From Pollutimonas sp035515055 (GTDB taxonomy: Bacteria > Pseudomonadota > Gammaproteobacteria > Burkholderiales > Burkholderiaceae_B), in the NCBI GenBank assembly GCA_035515055.1, contig DATJBV010000045.1, positions 1 to 64,000 on the forward strand: 64,000 bases of DNA, written 5' to 3'. The position numbers and the translations under genes were made by a program. This document shows, one piece after another, positions 1 through 7,800 of this stretch; within the stretch, counting starts at the first letter, position 1, and each line of letters opens with the position of its first letter. The notes under the pieces are model-generated. The model worked only from the letters and a program-made list of their open reading frames with translations. It searched no databases and was not told where the DNA came from.

Positions 1-1127
1 TCAACTGACACACTACCCCCGTCGCCGGCTCGCCCGACCAGGTCGATGTCAATGTCGACGTCAAGGAAAAGCCAACCGGGCTGATCAATCTTGGCGTGGG
101 GTATGGTTCCACCGACAAGCTCATATTGTCGGCGGGTATAAGCCAGGACAACATCTTCGGCAGCGGAAATACACTGTCGCTGCAAATAAACACCAGCAAG
201 ACGAATCGTGCGGCAATCATTTCGCATACGGATCCATACTGGACCAAAGACGGGATCAGCAAGACCACGTCGGTCTACTACCGGCGTACCACGCCCTACG
301 AAAACAGCAACTCCTACGGCGACTACCGCGTTACCGCGTTCGGCGGCGGGTTGAACTTCGGTGTGCCGATCTCGGAAGTCGACCGCGTGTTCGCCGGCGT
401 CAGCTTCGAACATAACAAGCTCAGCCAGTTAAGCGAACTGTACACACCACGCGCCTATCAAGATTTCGTCAAGGAATACGGCGAAGCAACCAATTCGGTC
501 ATTTTCAACGTGGGCTGGTCCAAAGACACCCGTGACAGCGCCATCGCACCGACCAAGGGCAGCTACACGCGCCTGTCCGGCGACATCTCCACGATGGACT
601 TGCGCTACTACATGTTAAGTGCGCAACAGCAGTATTACCTTCCGCTGGGCAAGGCTTATACGCTGGCCTTCAACGGCATGGCCGATTATGGACGCACCTA
701 CGGTGGCAAGGCCTTCCCCGTTATCAAGAATGTGTATGGCGGCGGGATCGGATCAGTGCGCGGCTACGAAGGCGCGTCGCTCGGCGGCCGCGATACGCTT
801 ACTAACGATTACCTGGGCGGTTCGCGCCGTATCGTAGGTAATATACAGTTGTACTTGCCGTTCCCCGGTGCCTCCCGCGACCGGACCTTGCGCTGGTTCT
901 TGTTCACCGACGCGGGCCAGGTCACGACAACCGGCGGCAGTACATGCGCGCGCGGCAACAGCAGCAATCCCGCCGCTGATCCATGCGGTTGGAAGTATTC
1001 GGCGGGTGTCGGCCTCTCCTGGCAATCGCCCATGGGCCCGCTCCAATTGTCTTACGGTCGTGCGCTCAATGCAAAAGAAGGCGACGACAAGCAATCATTC
1101 CAGTTTCAGATCGGTACCGGTTTCTGA
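1..1127 (+). CDS. bamA: BamA outer-membrane assembly factor, C-terminal part (5' end outside window)
   Basis: This is the 3' part of the gene for BamA, the Omp85 barrel that inserts beta-barrel proteins into the outer membrane. About 370 residues are visible: the end of the last POTRA domain, then the 16-strand barrel. The Omp85 loop-6 motif appears as GSVRGYEGASLG, and the protein ends in phenylalanine (QIGTGF), as expected for an outer-membrane barrel. It is followed by skp, lpxD, fabZ, lpxA and lpxB, the usual betaproteobacterial order. Oddity: the reading frame carries a TGA at 6-8, only two codons inside the window, with normal BamA sequence starting right after it. This may be an edge or assembly error or a real interruption. 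Confidence 0.93.
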
Positions 1128-1187
1128 TCTGACTTAATTAATGGCACAATAGTTGTTTTATCTCTGCTACATTGCAAGGTAGATTTC

Positions 1188-1742
1188 ATGAAGTCTCAAT
1201 TCGCTTTAAAACTCTCTGCTTTATCACGCGGCATCGGCCGGGGCAATCGCGCCCTTGTGCTTGCGGCGGCACTTGGCGCCACCGCCATGGTCTCCGCTCC
1301 GGTCTACGCGCAAGCCACCAAAATTGGATTTGTCAGCACGGAACGCATTCTGCGCGACTCCAAACCGGCGAAAGCGGCACAGACCAAAATCGAAGGCGAA
1401 TTCAAGCGTCGCGACGACGAACTGCAAAGCCTGGCCAACAAGCTTCGCAGCCAGGCTCAAAAATTCGATAAAGACGCGCCTGTCTTGTCCGAATCGGAAC
1501 GCGTCAAGCGTCAGCGCGAACTCGCCGACCTGGATTCCGATCTCCAACGCAAGCGCCGTGAATTCCAGGAAGACTTCAACCGTCGCCGCAATGAAGAATT
1601 CTCCAGTATCGTCGAGAAGGCAGACGCGGCCATCAAGAAGATCGCCGAACAGCAGAACTACGACTTGATCATCCAGGACGCGGTTACGGTCAGCCCCAGA
1701 ATCGACATCACCGACCAGGTCATGAAGGCGTTGGGCGGCTAA
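1188..1742 (+). CDS. skp: Skp/OmpH periplasmic chaperone
   Basis: A 184-residue Skp (OmpH) family protein, which holds unfolded outer-membrane proteins in the periplasm on the way to BamA. Residues 1 to about 41 form a signal peptide ending in VYA. The mature part begins with the family's short beta strand (KIGFVSTERIL) and continues as a long charged helical hairpin, residues about 60-140, rich in K, R, E and Q. The C-terminus (YDLIIQDAVTVSP) matches the family's closing strand. It lies 60 bases after bamA and 3 bases before lpxD, so it is probably cotranscribed with both. Confidence 0.93.
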   Translation: MKSQFALKLSALSRGIGRGNRALVLAAALGATAMVSAPVYAQATKIGFVSTERILRDSKPAKAAQTKIEGEFKRRDDELQSLANKLRSQAQKFDKDAPVLSESERVKRQRELADLDSDLQRKRREFQEDFNRRRNEEFSSIVEKADAAIKKIAEQQNYDLIIQDAVTVSPRIDITDQVMKALGG

Positions 1743-1745
1743 TAT

Positions 1746-2840
1746 ATGCCGGTATTGCTAGCACCCGAACAGGCACCATCGCTGAAGGCGCTTTTGGTGG
1801 AAGCCAACACTATCGGGTTGGACTGCAAGCCGATCATTACGCCGGATACGGCCGAACCGCGCATACGCGGTCTCGGCTCGCTGACCTCGGCCGGGCCTGA
1901 CGAAGTCAGCTTCCTGTCGAACCCCAAATTGCACAATCAACTGCTGGTGTCCAGGGCTGCCGCCGTCGTCATGACGCAAGAGGCTTGGGAACAGCTGCCC
2001 ATGGGCAGTTACCCCTGGCAAGTGGTTATCTGCTCCGAGCCTTACCTCATGTATGCGCTCCTGGCCCAGTGGTTCGACCAGCACCGCGTCAATCAGCTCG
2101 AAAGCGGAATTCACCCAACAGCCGTCATCGCCTCATCGGCCCTCATCGGCGATGGAGTCAGCATAGGGCCATATTGCGTGGTCGAGCGGGGCGCGCGCAT
2201 AGGTGCGGGCACGCGTTTGGGCCCAGGTTGCGTCATAGGCACCAATTCTTCGCTGGGAACAGACTGCCTGTTGCACGCCAGGGTCACGCTGTATCACAAC
2301 GTCACCATTGGCGACCGGGCCATTTTGCATACCGGCTCGGTATTCGGCGCCGATGGCTTTGGATTCGCGCCAGACCCTCACAAGGAAGCCGGTGCATGGG
2401 CCAAGATTGCCCAGATCGGCGGCCTGGTCATGGGCGACGATGTTGAAATCGGCGCCAACACCACTGTCGACCGCGGCGCTCTCGAAAATACCATCATCGG
2501 CAACGGCGTAAAGCTCGACAACCAGATCATGATCGGGCATAACTGCCAAATCGGCGACCACACCGCCATGGCGGCCTGCGTGGGCGTGGCGGGGTCCACC
2601 ATCATCGGACGGCGCTGCACCATTGCCGGCGCCGGCATGCTCTCCGGGCACATCGTCCTGGCCGACGACGTCCACGTATCGGGCGGCACGGCCATCACGT
2701 CCGACATCAGCAAGCCGGGGCGCTACACAGGCGTATTCCCATATGCCGAGCACAGCCAGTGGCAACGCAATGCCGCCGTGTTATCGCAGCTTTCGCAAAT
2801 CCGGCGCCGTTTAATGGCTCTGGAAAAAGACAACAAATAA
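1746..2840 (+). CDS. lpxD: UDP-3-O-acylglucosamine N-acyltransferase LpxD
   Basis: LpxD adds the second, N-linked hydroxyacyl chain to UDP-3-O-acyl-glucosamine, the third step of lipid A synthesis. The 364-residue protein has the family's N-terminal nucleotide-binding domain (about 1-105, with PDEVSFLSNPKL). A left-handed beta helix of hexapeptide repeats follows (about 105-330), and then a C-terminal helix. The catalytic histidine should be the one in MIGHNCQIGDH near residue 265. The ATG lies 3 bases after the skp stop. It works next in order after LpxA and LpxC; lpxA is in this operon, lpxC is not in the window. Confidence 0.96.
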   Translation: MPVLLAPEQAPSLKALLVEANTIGLDCKPIITPDTAEPRIRGLGSLTSAGPDEVSFLSNPKLHNQLLVSRAAAVVMTQEAWEQLPMGSYPWQVVICSEPYLMYALLAQWFDQHRVNQLESGIHPTAVIASSALIGDGVSIGPYCVVERGARIGAGTRLGPGCVIGTNSSLGTDCLLHARVTLYHNVTIGDRAILHTGSVFGADGFGFAPDPHKEAGAWAKIAQIGGLVMGDDVEIGANTTVDRGALENTIIGNGVKLDNQIMIGHNCQIGDHTAMAACVGVAGSTIIGRRCTIAGAGMLSGHIVLADDVHVSGGTAITSDISKPGRYTGVFPYAEHSQWQRNAAVLSQLSQIRRRLMALEKDNK

Positions 2841-2886
2841 CCCAAAGGTCGCTCGCGCGATCGTTGCACCCAGGATATCAACACAG

Positions 2887-3336
2887 ATGGAACTCGACGT
2901 TAAGCAAATCATGGAACGCCTACCGCATCGCTACCCGATGCTGCTCGTCGACCGTGTCATTGAAATGGTACCTGGCAAAAGCATAGTGGCGATCAAGAAT
3001 GTCTCGATCAACGAACCTTTCTTCAATGGTCATTTCCCGCATCACCCCGTCATGCCGGGCGTGCTTATTATCGAGGCGCTTGCTCAGGCGGCGGCGTTGT
3101 TTTCGTTTGAAGACAACGATGTCAAGCCAGCCGACAAGAAAATGGCCTATTACCTGGTCGGTATCGACGGCGCGCGTTTTCGCCGCCCCGTCGTGCCGGG
3201 CGATCAACTGCGCCTGGAAGCCACCGCCGACAAAATCAGCCGTTCCATCTGCCGCTATAAGGCCAGGGCAACGGTCGATGGCCAATTAGCCGTCGAGGCG
3301 ACCATCATGTGTGCCATCCGCGTTCTGGAAGAGTAG
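2887..3336 (+). CDS. fabZ: 3-hydroxyacyl-ACP dehydratase FabZ
   Basis: FabZ dehydrates 3-hydroxyacyl-ACP in fatty acid elongation and competes with LpxA for 3-hydroxymyristoyl-ACP, which explains its place among lpx genes. The 149-residue protein is a single hot-dog fold of normal length. The active-site pair is visible as His49 in GHFPHHPVMPG and Glu63 in IIEALAQAAA. The start MELDVKQIMERLPHRYPMLLVDR is typical of the family. It lies between lpxD and lpxA, 3 bases before the latter. Confidence 0.97.
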   Translation: MELDVKQIMERLPHRYPMLLVDRVIEMVPGKSIVAIKNVSINEPFFNGHFPHHPVMPGVLIIEALAQAAALFSFEDNDVKPADKKMAYYLVGIDGARFRRPVVPGDQLRLEATADKISRSICRYKARATVDGQLAVEATIMCAIRVLEE

Positions 3337-3339
3337 GCC

Positions 3340-4134
3340 ATGGCAAGCCTTATTCATGCTACCGCCATTATTGCGGAAGGAGCACGGATTGCCGATGACG
3401 TGACCGTGGGGCCTTATAGTGTCATCGGTCCCAACGTCGTCATTGGTTCCAACACGATCGTCGGTCCTCATTGCGTCGTCGATGGCCATACCACCATAGG
3501 CGCCAATAACAACTTCTACCGATTTTGCTCGGTGGGCGGCATGCCGCAAGACAAGAAGTACAAGGGCGAACCCACGCGGCTCGAGATCGGCGACAACAAT
3601 ACCGTCCGGGAGTACGTCACCCTCAATACCGGGACGGCCCAAGACAACGGTATTACGCGCATTGGCGACGACAACTGGATAATGGCCTATGCCCACATTG
3701 CCCACGATTGCCAAGTGGGCAGCCATACAGTCATTGCCAACGGCGTGCAGCTGGGCGGCCATGTGCATATTGGCGACTGGGCCATCCTTGGCGGCTTGTG
3801 CGCGGTACATCAATTTGTCCGCATAGGCGCGCACACCATGATCGGCGGCACCAGCACCATGCGCCAGGATACGCCGCCCTTCCTTATTGGCTCCGACGAC
3901 CCGTTCAGGCCCGTCGGTATCAATTCCGAGGGTCTTAAACGGCGTGGCTATACACCCGAATCCATCGCGGCCTTGAAGATGGCCTATAAGCTGCTATACC
4001 GACGGAACCTGAAGGTCGACGAGGCCTGCGAGGAAATCCGCTTGTTGCAGCAAGAACGTCCGCTGGCGCACGACGCCTTGCAGGTCATGATTGATTTCCT
4101 CAGCGCCAGCACGCGAGGCATTGCGCGGCCATGA
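3340..4134 (+). CDS. lpxA: UDP-N-acetylglucosamine acyltransferase LpxA
   Basis: LpxA performs the first lipid A step, moving a 3-hydroxyacyl chain from ACP to UDP-GlcNAc in the cytoplasm. The 264-residue length is canonical. Hexapeptide repeats of the left-handed beta helix fill residues about 5-190. The catalytic His lies in AHIAHDCQVG near residue 121-125, followed by the acyl-chain ruler region GDWAILGGLCAVHQF. A helical C-terminal domain closes the protein. The stop overlaps the lpxB start as ATGA, which suggests translational coupling. Confidence 0.97.
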   Translation: MASLIHATAIIAEGARIADDVTVGPYSVIGPNVVIGSNTIVGPHCVVDGHTTIGANNNFYRFCSVGGMPQDKKYKGEPTRLEIGDNNTVREYVTLNTGTAQDNGITRIGDDNWIMAYAHIAHDCQVGSHTVIANGVQLGGHVHIGDWAILGGLCAVHQFVRIGAHTMIGGTSTMRQDTPPFLIGSDDPFRPVGINSEGLKRRGYTPESIAALKMAYKLLYRRNLKVDEACEEIRLLQQERPLAHDALQVMIDFLSASTRGIARP

Positions 4135-5333
4135 CCATGCGCGTCGGCATGGTGGCCGGCGAACCTTCCGGCGACCTGCTTGCCGCTCGAGTCATACACG
4201 GGGTCAAACAGCATGTCGAGGGCAGCGTGTGCGAGGGCATAGGCGGCCCCGCGATGCAGCGCCAGGGGCTCGATGCATGGCACGGCATGAACGCTTTGAC
4301 GGTGTTCGGTTATGTCGATGCGATCAAGCGCCTGCCCAGCCTGCTCGCCACGTATCGCGACGTGAAAAACCGATGGCTGTCCAGGCGTCCGGATGTCTTT
4401 GTGGGCATCGATGCGCCCGACTTCAACCTTCGCCTGGAGCTTCAACTAAGGCAAGCCGGTATCCCCACCATCCACTTTGTCGGTCCGTCGATTTGGGCAT
4501 GGCGTTACGAGCGCATCCATAAGATACGGTCAGCCGTGTCACATATGTTGGTGTTATTTCCTTTCGAAGAGGAGATCTACCAAAAAGAAGGCGTACCGGT
4601 CACGTACGTCGGGCATCCGCTGGCGCAAATGATACCCATGGACCCCGATCGAGCCGCGGCGCGCCGGTACCTTGGCATCGATACGGGTGCGCGCGTCCTT
4701 GCCATGCTGCCGGGCAGCCGTTCTTCGGAAATAAAGCTGCTGGGACCCCGCTTCCTGCGGGCAGCCCAGCTATTGTGCGCACAGGATCCGCAATTGCAGA
4801 TCCTGGTTCCGATGGTCAGCGCAGACCGGCGCCGTGAATTCCAAGCGTTGCTGCAGCAGTATCCCGTGGCCAATTGCCGCATTATCGATCAGGCCCTGGC
4901 GACGGATTCGGCAGGTGATTTTGCCACGCGGCCCGCGGCCTGGAACGTAATGCAGGCAAGCGACGCGGTCCTGGCTGCCAGCGGCACGGCCACGCTCGAA
5001 GCGGCGCTTTTCAAGCGGCCCATGGTCATTTCCTATGTGTTATCGCCGATGATGAAGCGCTTGATGCAGTGGAAGGCGGGTACCGAAAAACCATTGGTGC
5101 CTTGGGTGGGACTGCCCAATGTGCTGGCGCGTGAATTCATTGTTCCAGAGCTGCTGCAGGACGCTGCGACACCTCAGGGGCTTGCCGAGGCCGCCTGGAA
5201 GGCGTTGACAGACGAAACCTATAAACGGTCGCTGAATCGCCGCTATACTGAAATTCACGAATCGCTGCTGCGCGACACTCCCGCCCTGGTTGCGCAAGCC
5301 ATCATTGCCCAGGCCGGCCATGGAACAGTCTGA
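4131..5333 (+). CDS. lpxB: Lipid-A-disaccharide synthase LpxB
   Basis: LpxB is the membrane-associated GT19 glycosyltransferase that joins UDP-diacylglucosamine and lipid X into the lipid A disaccharide. The 400-residue protein shows the family start VGMVAGEPSGDLLAARV, the central GPSIWAWRYERIHKI motif, the FPFEEEIYQKEGVPVTYVGHPL segment and the donor-site motif LAASGTATLEAALF. The start codon overlaps the lpxA stop by 4 bases, and the 3' end overlaps the preferred rnhB start by 14 bases, consistent with one operon. Confidence 0.96.
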   Translation: MTMRVGMVAGEPSGDLLAARVIHGVKQHVEGSVCEGIGGPAMQRQGLDAWHGMNALTVFGYVDAIKRLPSLLATYRDVKNRWLSRRPDVFVGIDAPDFNLRLELQLRQAGIPTIHFVGPSIWAWRYERIHKIRSAVSHMLVLFPFEEEIYQKEGVPVTYVGHPLAQMIPMDPDRAAARRYLGIDTGARVLAMLPGSRSSEIKLLGPRFLRAAQLLCAQDPQLQILVPMVSADRRREFQALLQQYPVANCRIIDQALATDSAGDFATRPAAWNVMQASDAVLAASGTATLEAALFKRPMVISYVLSPMMKRLMQWKAGTEKPLVPWVGLPNVLAREFIVPELLQDAATPQGLAEAAWKALTDETYKRSLNRRYTEIHESLLRDTPALVAQAIIAQAGHGTV

Positions 5334-5937
5334 ACTCTTTACCGCCGTCATGCCCGCAGTCCCGCGCATAGCGGGTATTGATGAGGCCGGCCGTGGGCCA
5401 TTGGCCGGGCCGGTATATGCCGCAGCGGTCATACTGGACTCGCGGCGCCCCATACTCGGTCTCGACGATTCCAAGAAGCTGACGGTCCAACGCAGGGAAG
5501 AGCTGGCCGTGTTGATACGTCGCGACGCCCTGGCATGGTGCGTGGCCAGCGCCAGCGTCGACGAGATCGACACCCTCAACATACTACAGGCGACCATGCT
5601 TGCCATGCGCCGTGCCTGCGACGGGCTGGCGCACCGTCCCGACAAGGCGCTGGTCGATGGCAATTGCCTGCCGCGCGGCCTGGCTTGCGTGGCCGAAGCC
5701 ATCGTTAAAGGCGACGCGAGCATCGCATCCATTTCCGCCGCATCAATTCTCGCAAAAACCGCAAGAGACGCCGACTGTATGGCCCTGCACGAAACGTATC
5801 CCGACTATGGGTTCGATCAGCACAAGGGCTATGGCACGGCTTTGCATTTGGCCCGCCTCGAGATCCATGGCCCTTGCGCCGCCCATAGGCGCAGCTTCGC
5901 GCCGGTCAAACGCCTTCTTCTTATTCACGAGGCGTAA
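5320..5937 (+). CDS. rnhB: Ribonuclease HII
   Basis: RNase HII cuts RNA in RNA/DNA hybrids and at single ribonucleotides in DNA. I chose the ATG at 5320 (205 residues, MEQSELFTAV) over an upstream in-frame TTG at 5290. The ATG gives the usual length and only a 14-base overlap with lpxB. Catalytic acidic residues are visible in IAGIDEAGRGPLAGPV, in KALVDGNCLP and in SILAKTARD. The C-terminal HKGYGTALHLARL segment is typical. The gene is the usual partner downstream of lpxB in this group. Confidence 0.95.
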   Translation: MEQSELFTAVMPAVPRIAGIDEAGRGPLAGPVYAAAVILDSRRPILGLDDSKKLTVQRREELAVLIRRDALAWCVASASVDEIDTLNILQATMLAMRRACDGLAHRPDKALVDGNCLPRGLACVAEAIVKGDASIASISAASILAKTARDADCMALHETYPDYGFDQHKGYGTALHLARLEIHGPCAAHRRSFAPVKRLLLIHEA

Positions 5938-5942
5938 GCTCC

Positions 5943-6743
5943 ATGAAGCACATCAGTTCGCGCGACAACCCACTATACAAGCGTGTCGCCCGCCTGGCCG
6001 ATGGCAAACGCGTCGCCGATGAGCGCGGGCGGCCAGGGTATCCGGTCCTGCTGGAGGGCGTACATCTTTGCCAGGAATGGTTGCGCCTGCACGGCAACCC
6101 GGATATGGCGCTGTTCGATGCGCAGCGCCTGACGCAAAACCCCGAACTGTTGAGCCTGGCGGACGCGGTGAGTCCCGCGTTCGCGGTGACCTGCGAAACG
6201 CAATTAATTAAAGCCTTGTCGCAGGTCGGACACGGCCAGGGCGTTTATTTCATGGTTCTGGCGCCCGTGCCCCTGATGCCTGAGCGTATCGATCACAATT
6301 GCCTATGGCTGGACCGGGTGCAAGATCCCGGCAATGTCGGCACATTGCTCCGTACGGCAGCGGCCGCCGGCATTGCGCATGCCTATCTGTCTCCCGGTTG
6401 TGCATCGGCCTGGTCAGCGAAAGTCGTGCGCAGCGCGCAGGGCGCGCATTTCTCGATGGCAATCCACGAAAATGTCGACCTCCACAAGGCGCGCGAACTG
6501 CTGGCCGTGCCGTTGTTGGCAACGGCGCTCGATGACGCGGGCTCGTTGTTCGAGACTGTCCTTCCGCCACATTGTGCATGGCTATTTGGCAATGAAGGGC
6601 AGGGCGCCGATCCCGCGTTGTTGGCGGCGGCCGACAGCCGCGTCTTCATTCCACAGTCGACTTATGTTGAGTCGCTAAATGTGGCTGTAGCCGCCGGCAT
6701 CTGCCTTTTCGAGCAGCGCCGCGTGCACGCAACGCAGGCCTAG
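5943..6743 (+). CDS. TrmH/SpoU family RNA 2'-O-methyltransferase
   Basis: A 266-residue SAM-dependent SPOUT methyltransferase that should methylate a ribose in rRNA or tRNA. The three SpoU motifs are present: LDRVQDPGNVGTLLRTAAAA, then WLFGNEGQG, then IPQSTYVESLNVAVAAGI. Together these form the knotted SAM site, with the Asn of the first motif as a conserved RNA-contact residue. An N-terminal substrate-binding domain (about 1-105) resembles that of RlmB-like enzymes. The gene lies 5 bases after rnhB and probably ends the lpx operon. The exact nucleotide target cannot be read from the sequence. Confidence 0.9.
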   Translation: MKHISSRDNPLYKRVARLADGKRVADERGRPGYPVLLEGVHLCQEWLRLHGNPDMALFDAQRLTQNPELLSLADAVSPAFAVTCETQLIKALSQVGHGQGVYFMVLAPVPLMPERIDHNCLWLDRVQDPGNVGTLLRTAAAAGIAHAYLSPGCASAWSAKVVRSAQGAHFSMAIHENVDLHKARELLAVPLLATALDDAGSLFETVLPPHCAWLFGNEGQGADPALLAAADSRVFIPQSTYVESLNVAVAAGICLFEQRRVHATQA

Positions 6744-6788
6744 ATTGACGTCGAAAGCGCCGCCACGAGGCATGGAGAGCGCAGCAGC

Positions 6789-7622
6789 CTAGTAAATGCG
6801 CCGGTCCAAGCCGACCTCATCGAGGACTTTGGTGGAAATCTCTTCAATGGATTTCGTTGTCGTGGAAAGCCACGGAATGTTTTCCATGCGCATCAGTCGT
6901 TCGGCTTCTGCGACTTCATGGCGGCATTGCTTGATTGATGCGTACTGGCTGTTGGGACGCCTTTCGTTGCGAACCTCTGCCAGCCGGGCTGGCTGAATCG
7001 ACAGGCCGAACAGCTTCTTGCGGTACGGCGCCAGCGTATTGGGCAATGTGCCTCGATCGAAATCTTCGGGGATCAAGGGAAAGTTGGCGGCCTTGACCGC
7101 GTATTGCATTGCCAGGTACAGACTGGTTGGTGTCTTGCCGCAACGCGACACGCCTACCAGTATGACATCGGCCTGTTCCAGGCCATGAATGAACTGCCCG
7201 TCGTCGTGCGCCAGGCTGAAGTTGATGGCTTCGATGCGGTTGTTATATTGTTTGGAGAGGCCGCCCATATGGGAACGCCCCACCGAATGGCTGGATTTCA
7301 CGCCAAGCGCTGTTTCGATATGCTGGACGAATGTGCCGAACAGATCAAGAAACGTGCAGTTGGCCGTTTGAATTTTCAGCGCAAGCTGGGGATCGACCAG
7401 CGTGCTGAAAACCAGGGGTGGCGCGCCTTGTTCCCTGGCGCAGCGATTAATGCGTTCGGCAGCCGACGTGGCTTTTTCGATGGTATCCAGGAAAGGGATG
7501 CGTATGGCTTCGAACTTTATTTGCTCGAATTGCGAAAGCACGGAATTGCTGAAGGTTTCGGCGGTTATGCCGGTGCTGTCGGAGACAACGAATACGGTGC
7601 GTTCGATTGGGGAAGGTGTCAT
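6789..7622 (-). CDS. ppsR: PEP synthase regulatory protein (kinase/pyrophosphorylase)
   Basis: A 277-residue DUF299-family bifunctional enzyme. It inactivates PEP synthase by ADP-dependent phosphorylation of a threonine near the catalytic histidine and reverses this by phosphate-dependent dephosphorylation. Seen directly: the start RTVFVVSDSTGITAETF and the P-loop-like LVGVSRCGKTPTSLYLA near residue 150. The gene is divergent from ppsA, its target, with a 178-base gap, the standard arrangement. The 3' end converges on the upstream methyltransferase gene with a 45-base gap. Confidence 0.94.
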   Translation of the reverse strand: MTPSPIERTVFVVSDSTGITAETFSNSVLSQFEQIKFEAIRIPFLDTIEKATSAAERINRCAREQGAPPLVFSTLVDPQLALKIQTANCTFLDLFGTFVQHIETALGVKSSHSVGRSHMGGLSKQYNNRIEAINFSLAHDDGQFIHGLEQADVILVGVSRCGKTPTSLYLAMQYAVKAANFPLIPEDFDRGTLPNTLAPYRKKLFGLSIQPARLAEVRNERRPNSQYASIKQCRHEVAEAERLMRMENIPWLSTTTKSIEEISTKVLDEVGLDRRIY

Positions 7623-7800
7623 TGAATAGTTGCTGCAGAAGATGCCGGAAACGGTACAATCGCAAGATTAACAGTCACCTTACCAGCAAGCAAGGCTGGT
7701 TTGCTTAGTGCGTGACCCAGGTTAGCTCGTAACCGCAGTCAACGTCGTTCGTATCGCGCAATAAGCAAACACGCTTTCTTCTATAGTTAAAGGTGACTTT
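7623..7800. promoter_or_regulatory. Divergent ppsR / ppsA intergenic region
   Basis: A gap of 178 bases between two divergent starts, so it must hold a promoter for each gene. A TACAAT hexamer at 7655-7660 is a possible -10 for ppsA, but its -35 is poor. The TATAGT at 7782-7787 sits too close to the ppsA ATG to serve well. The ppsA ribosome binding site is AAGGTGA, 6 bases before the ATG at 7801. I cannot assign transcription start points. Confidence 0.4.
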
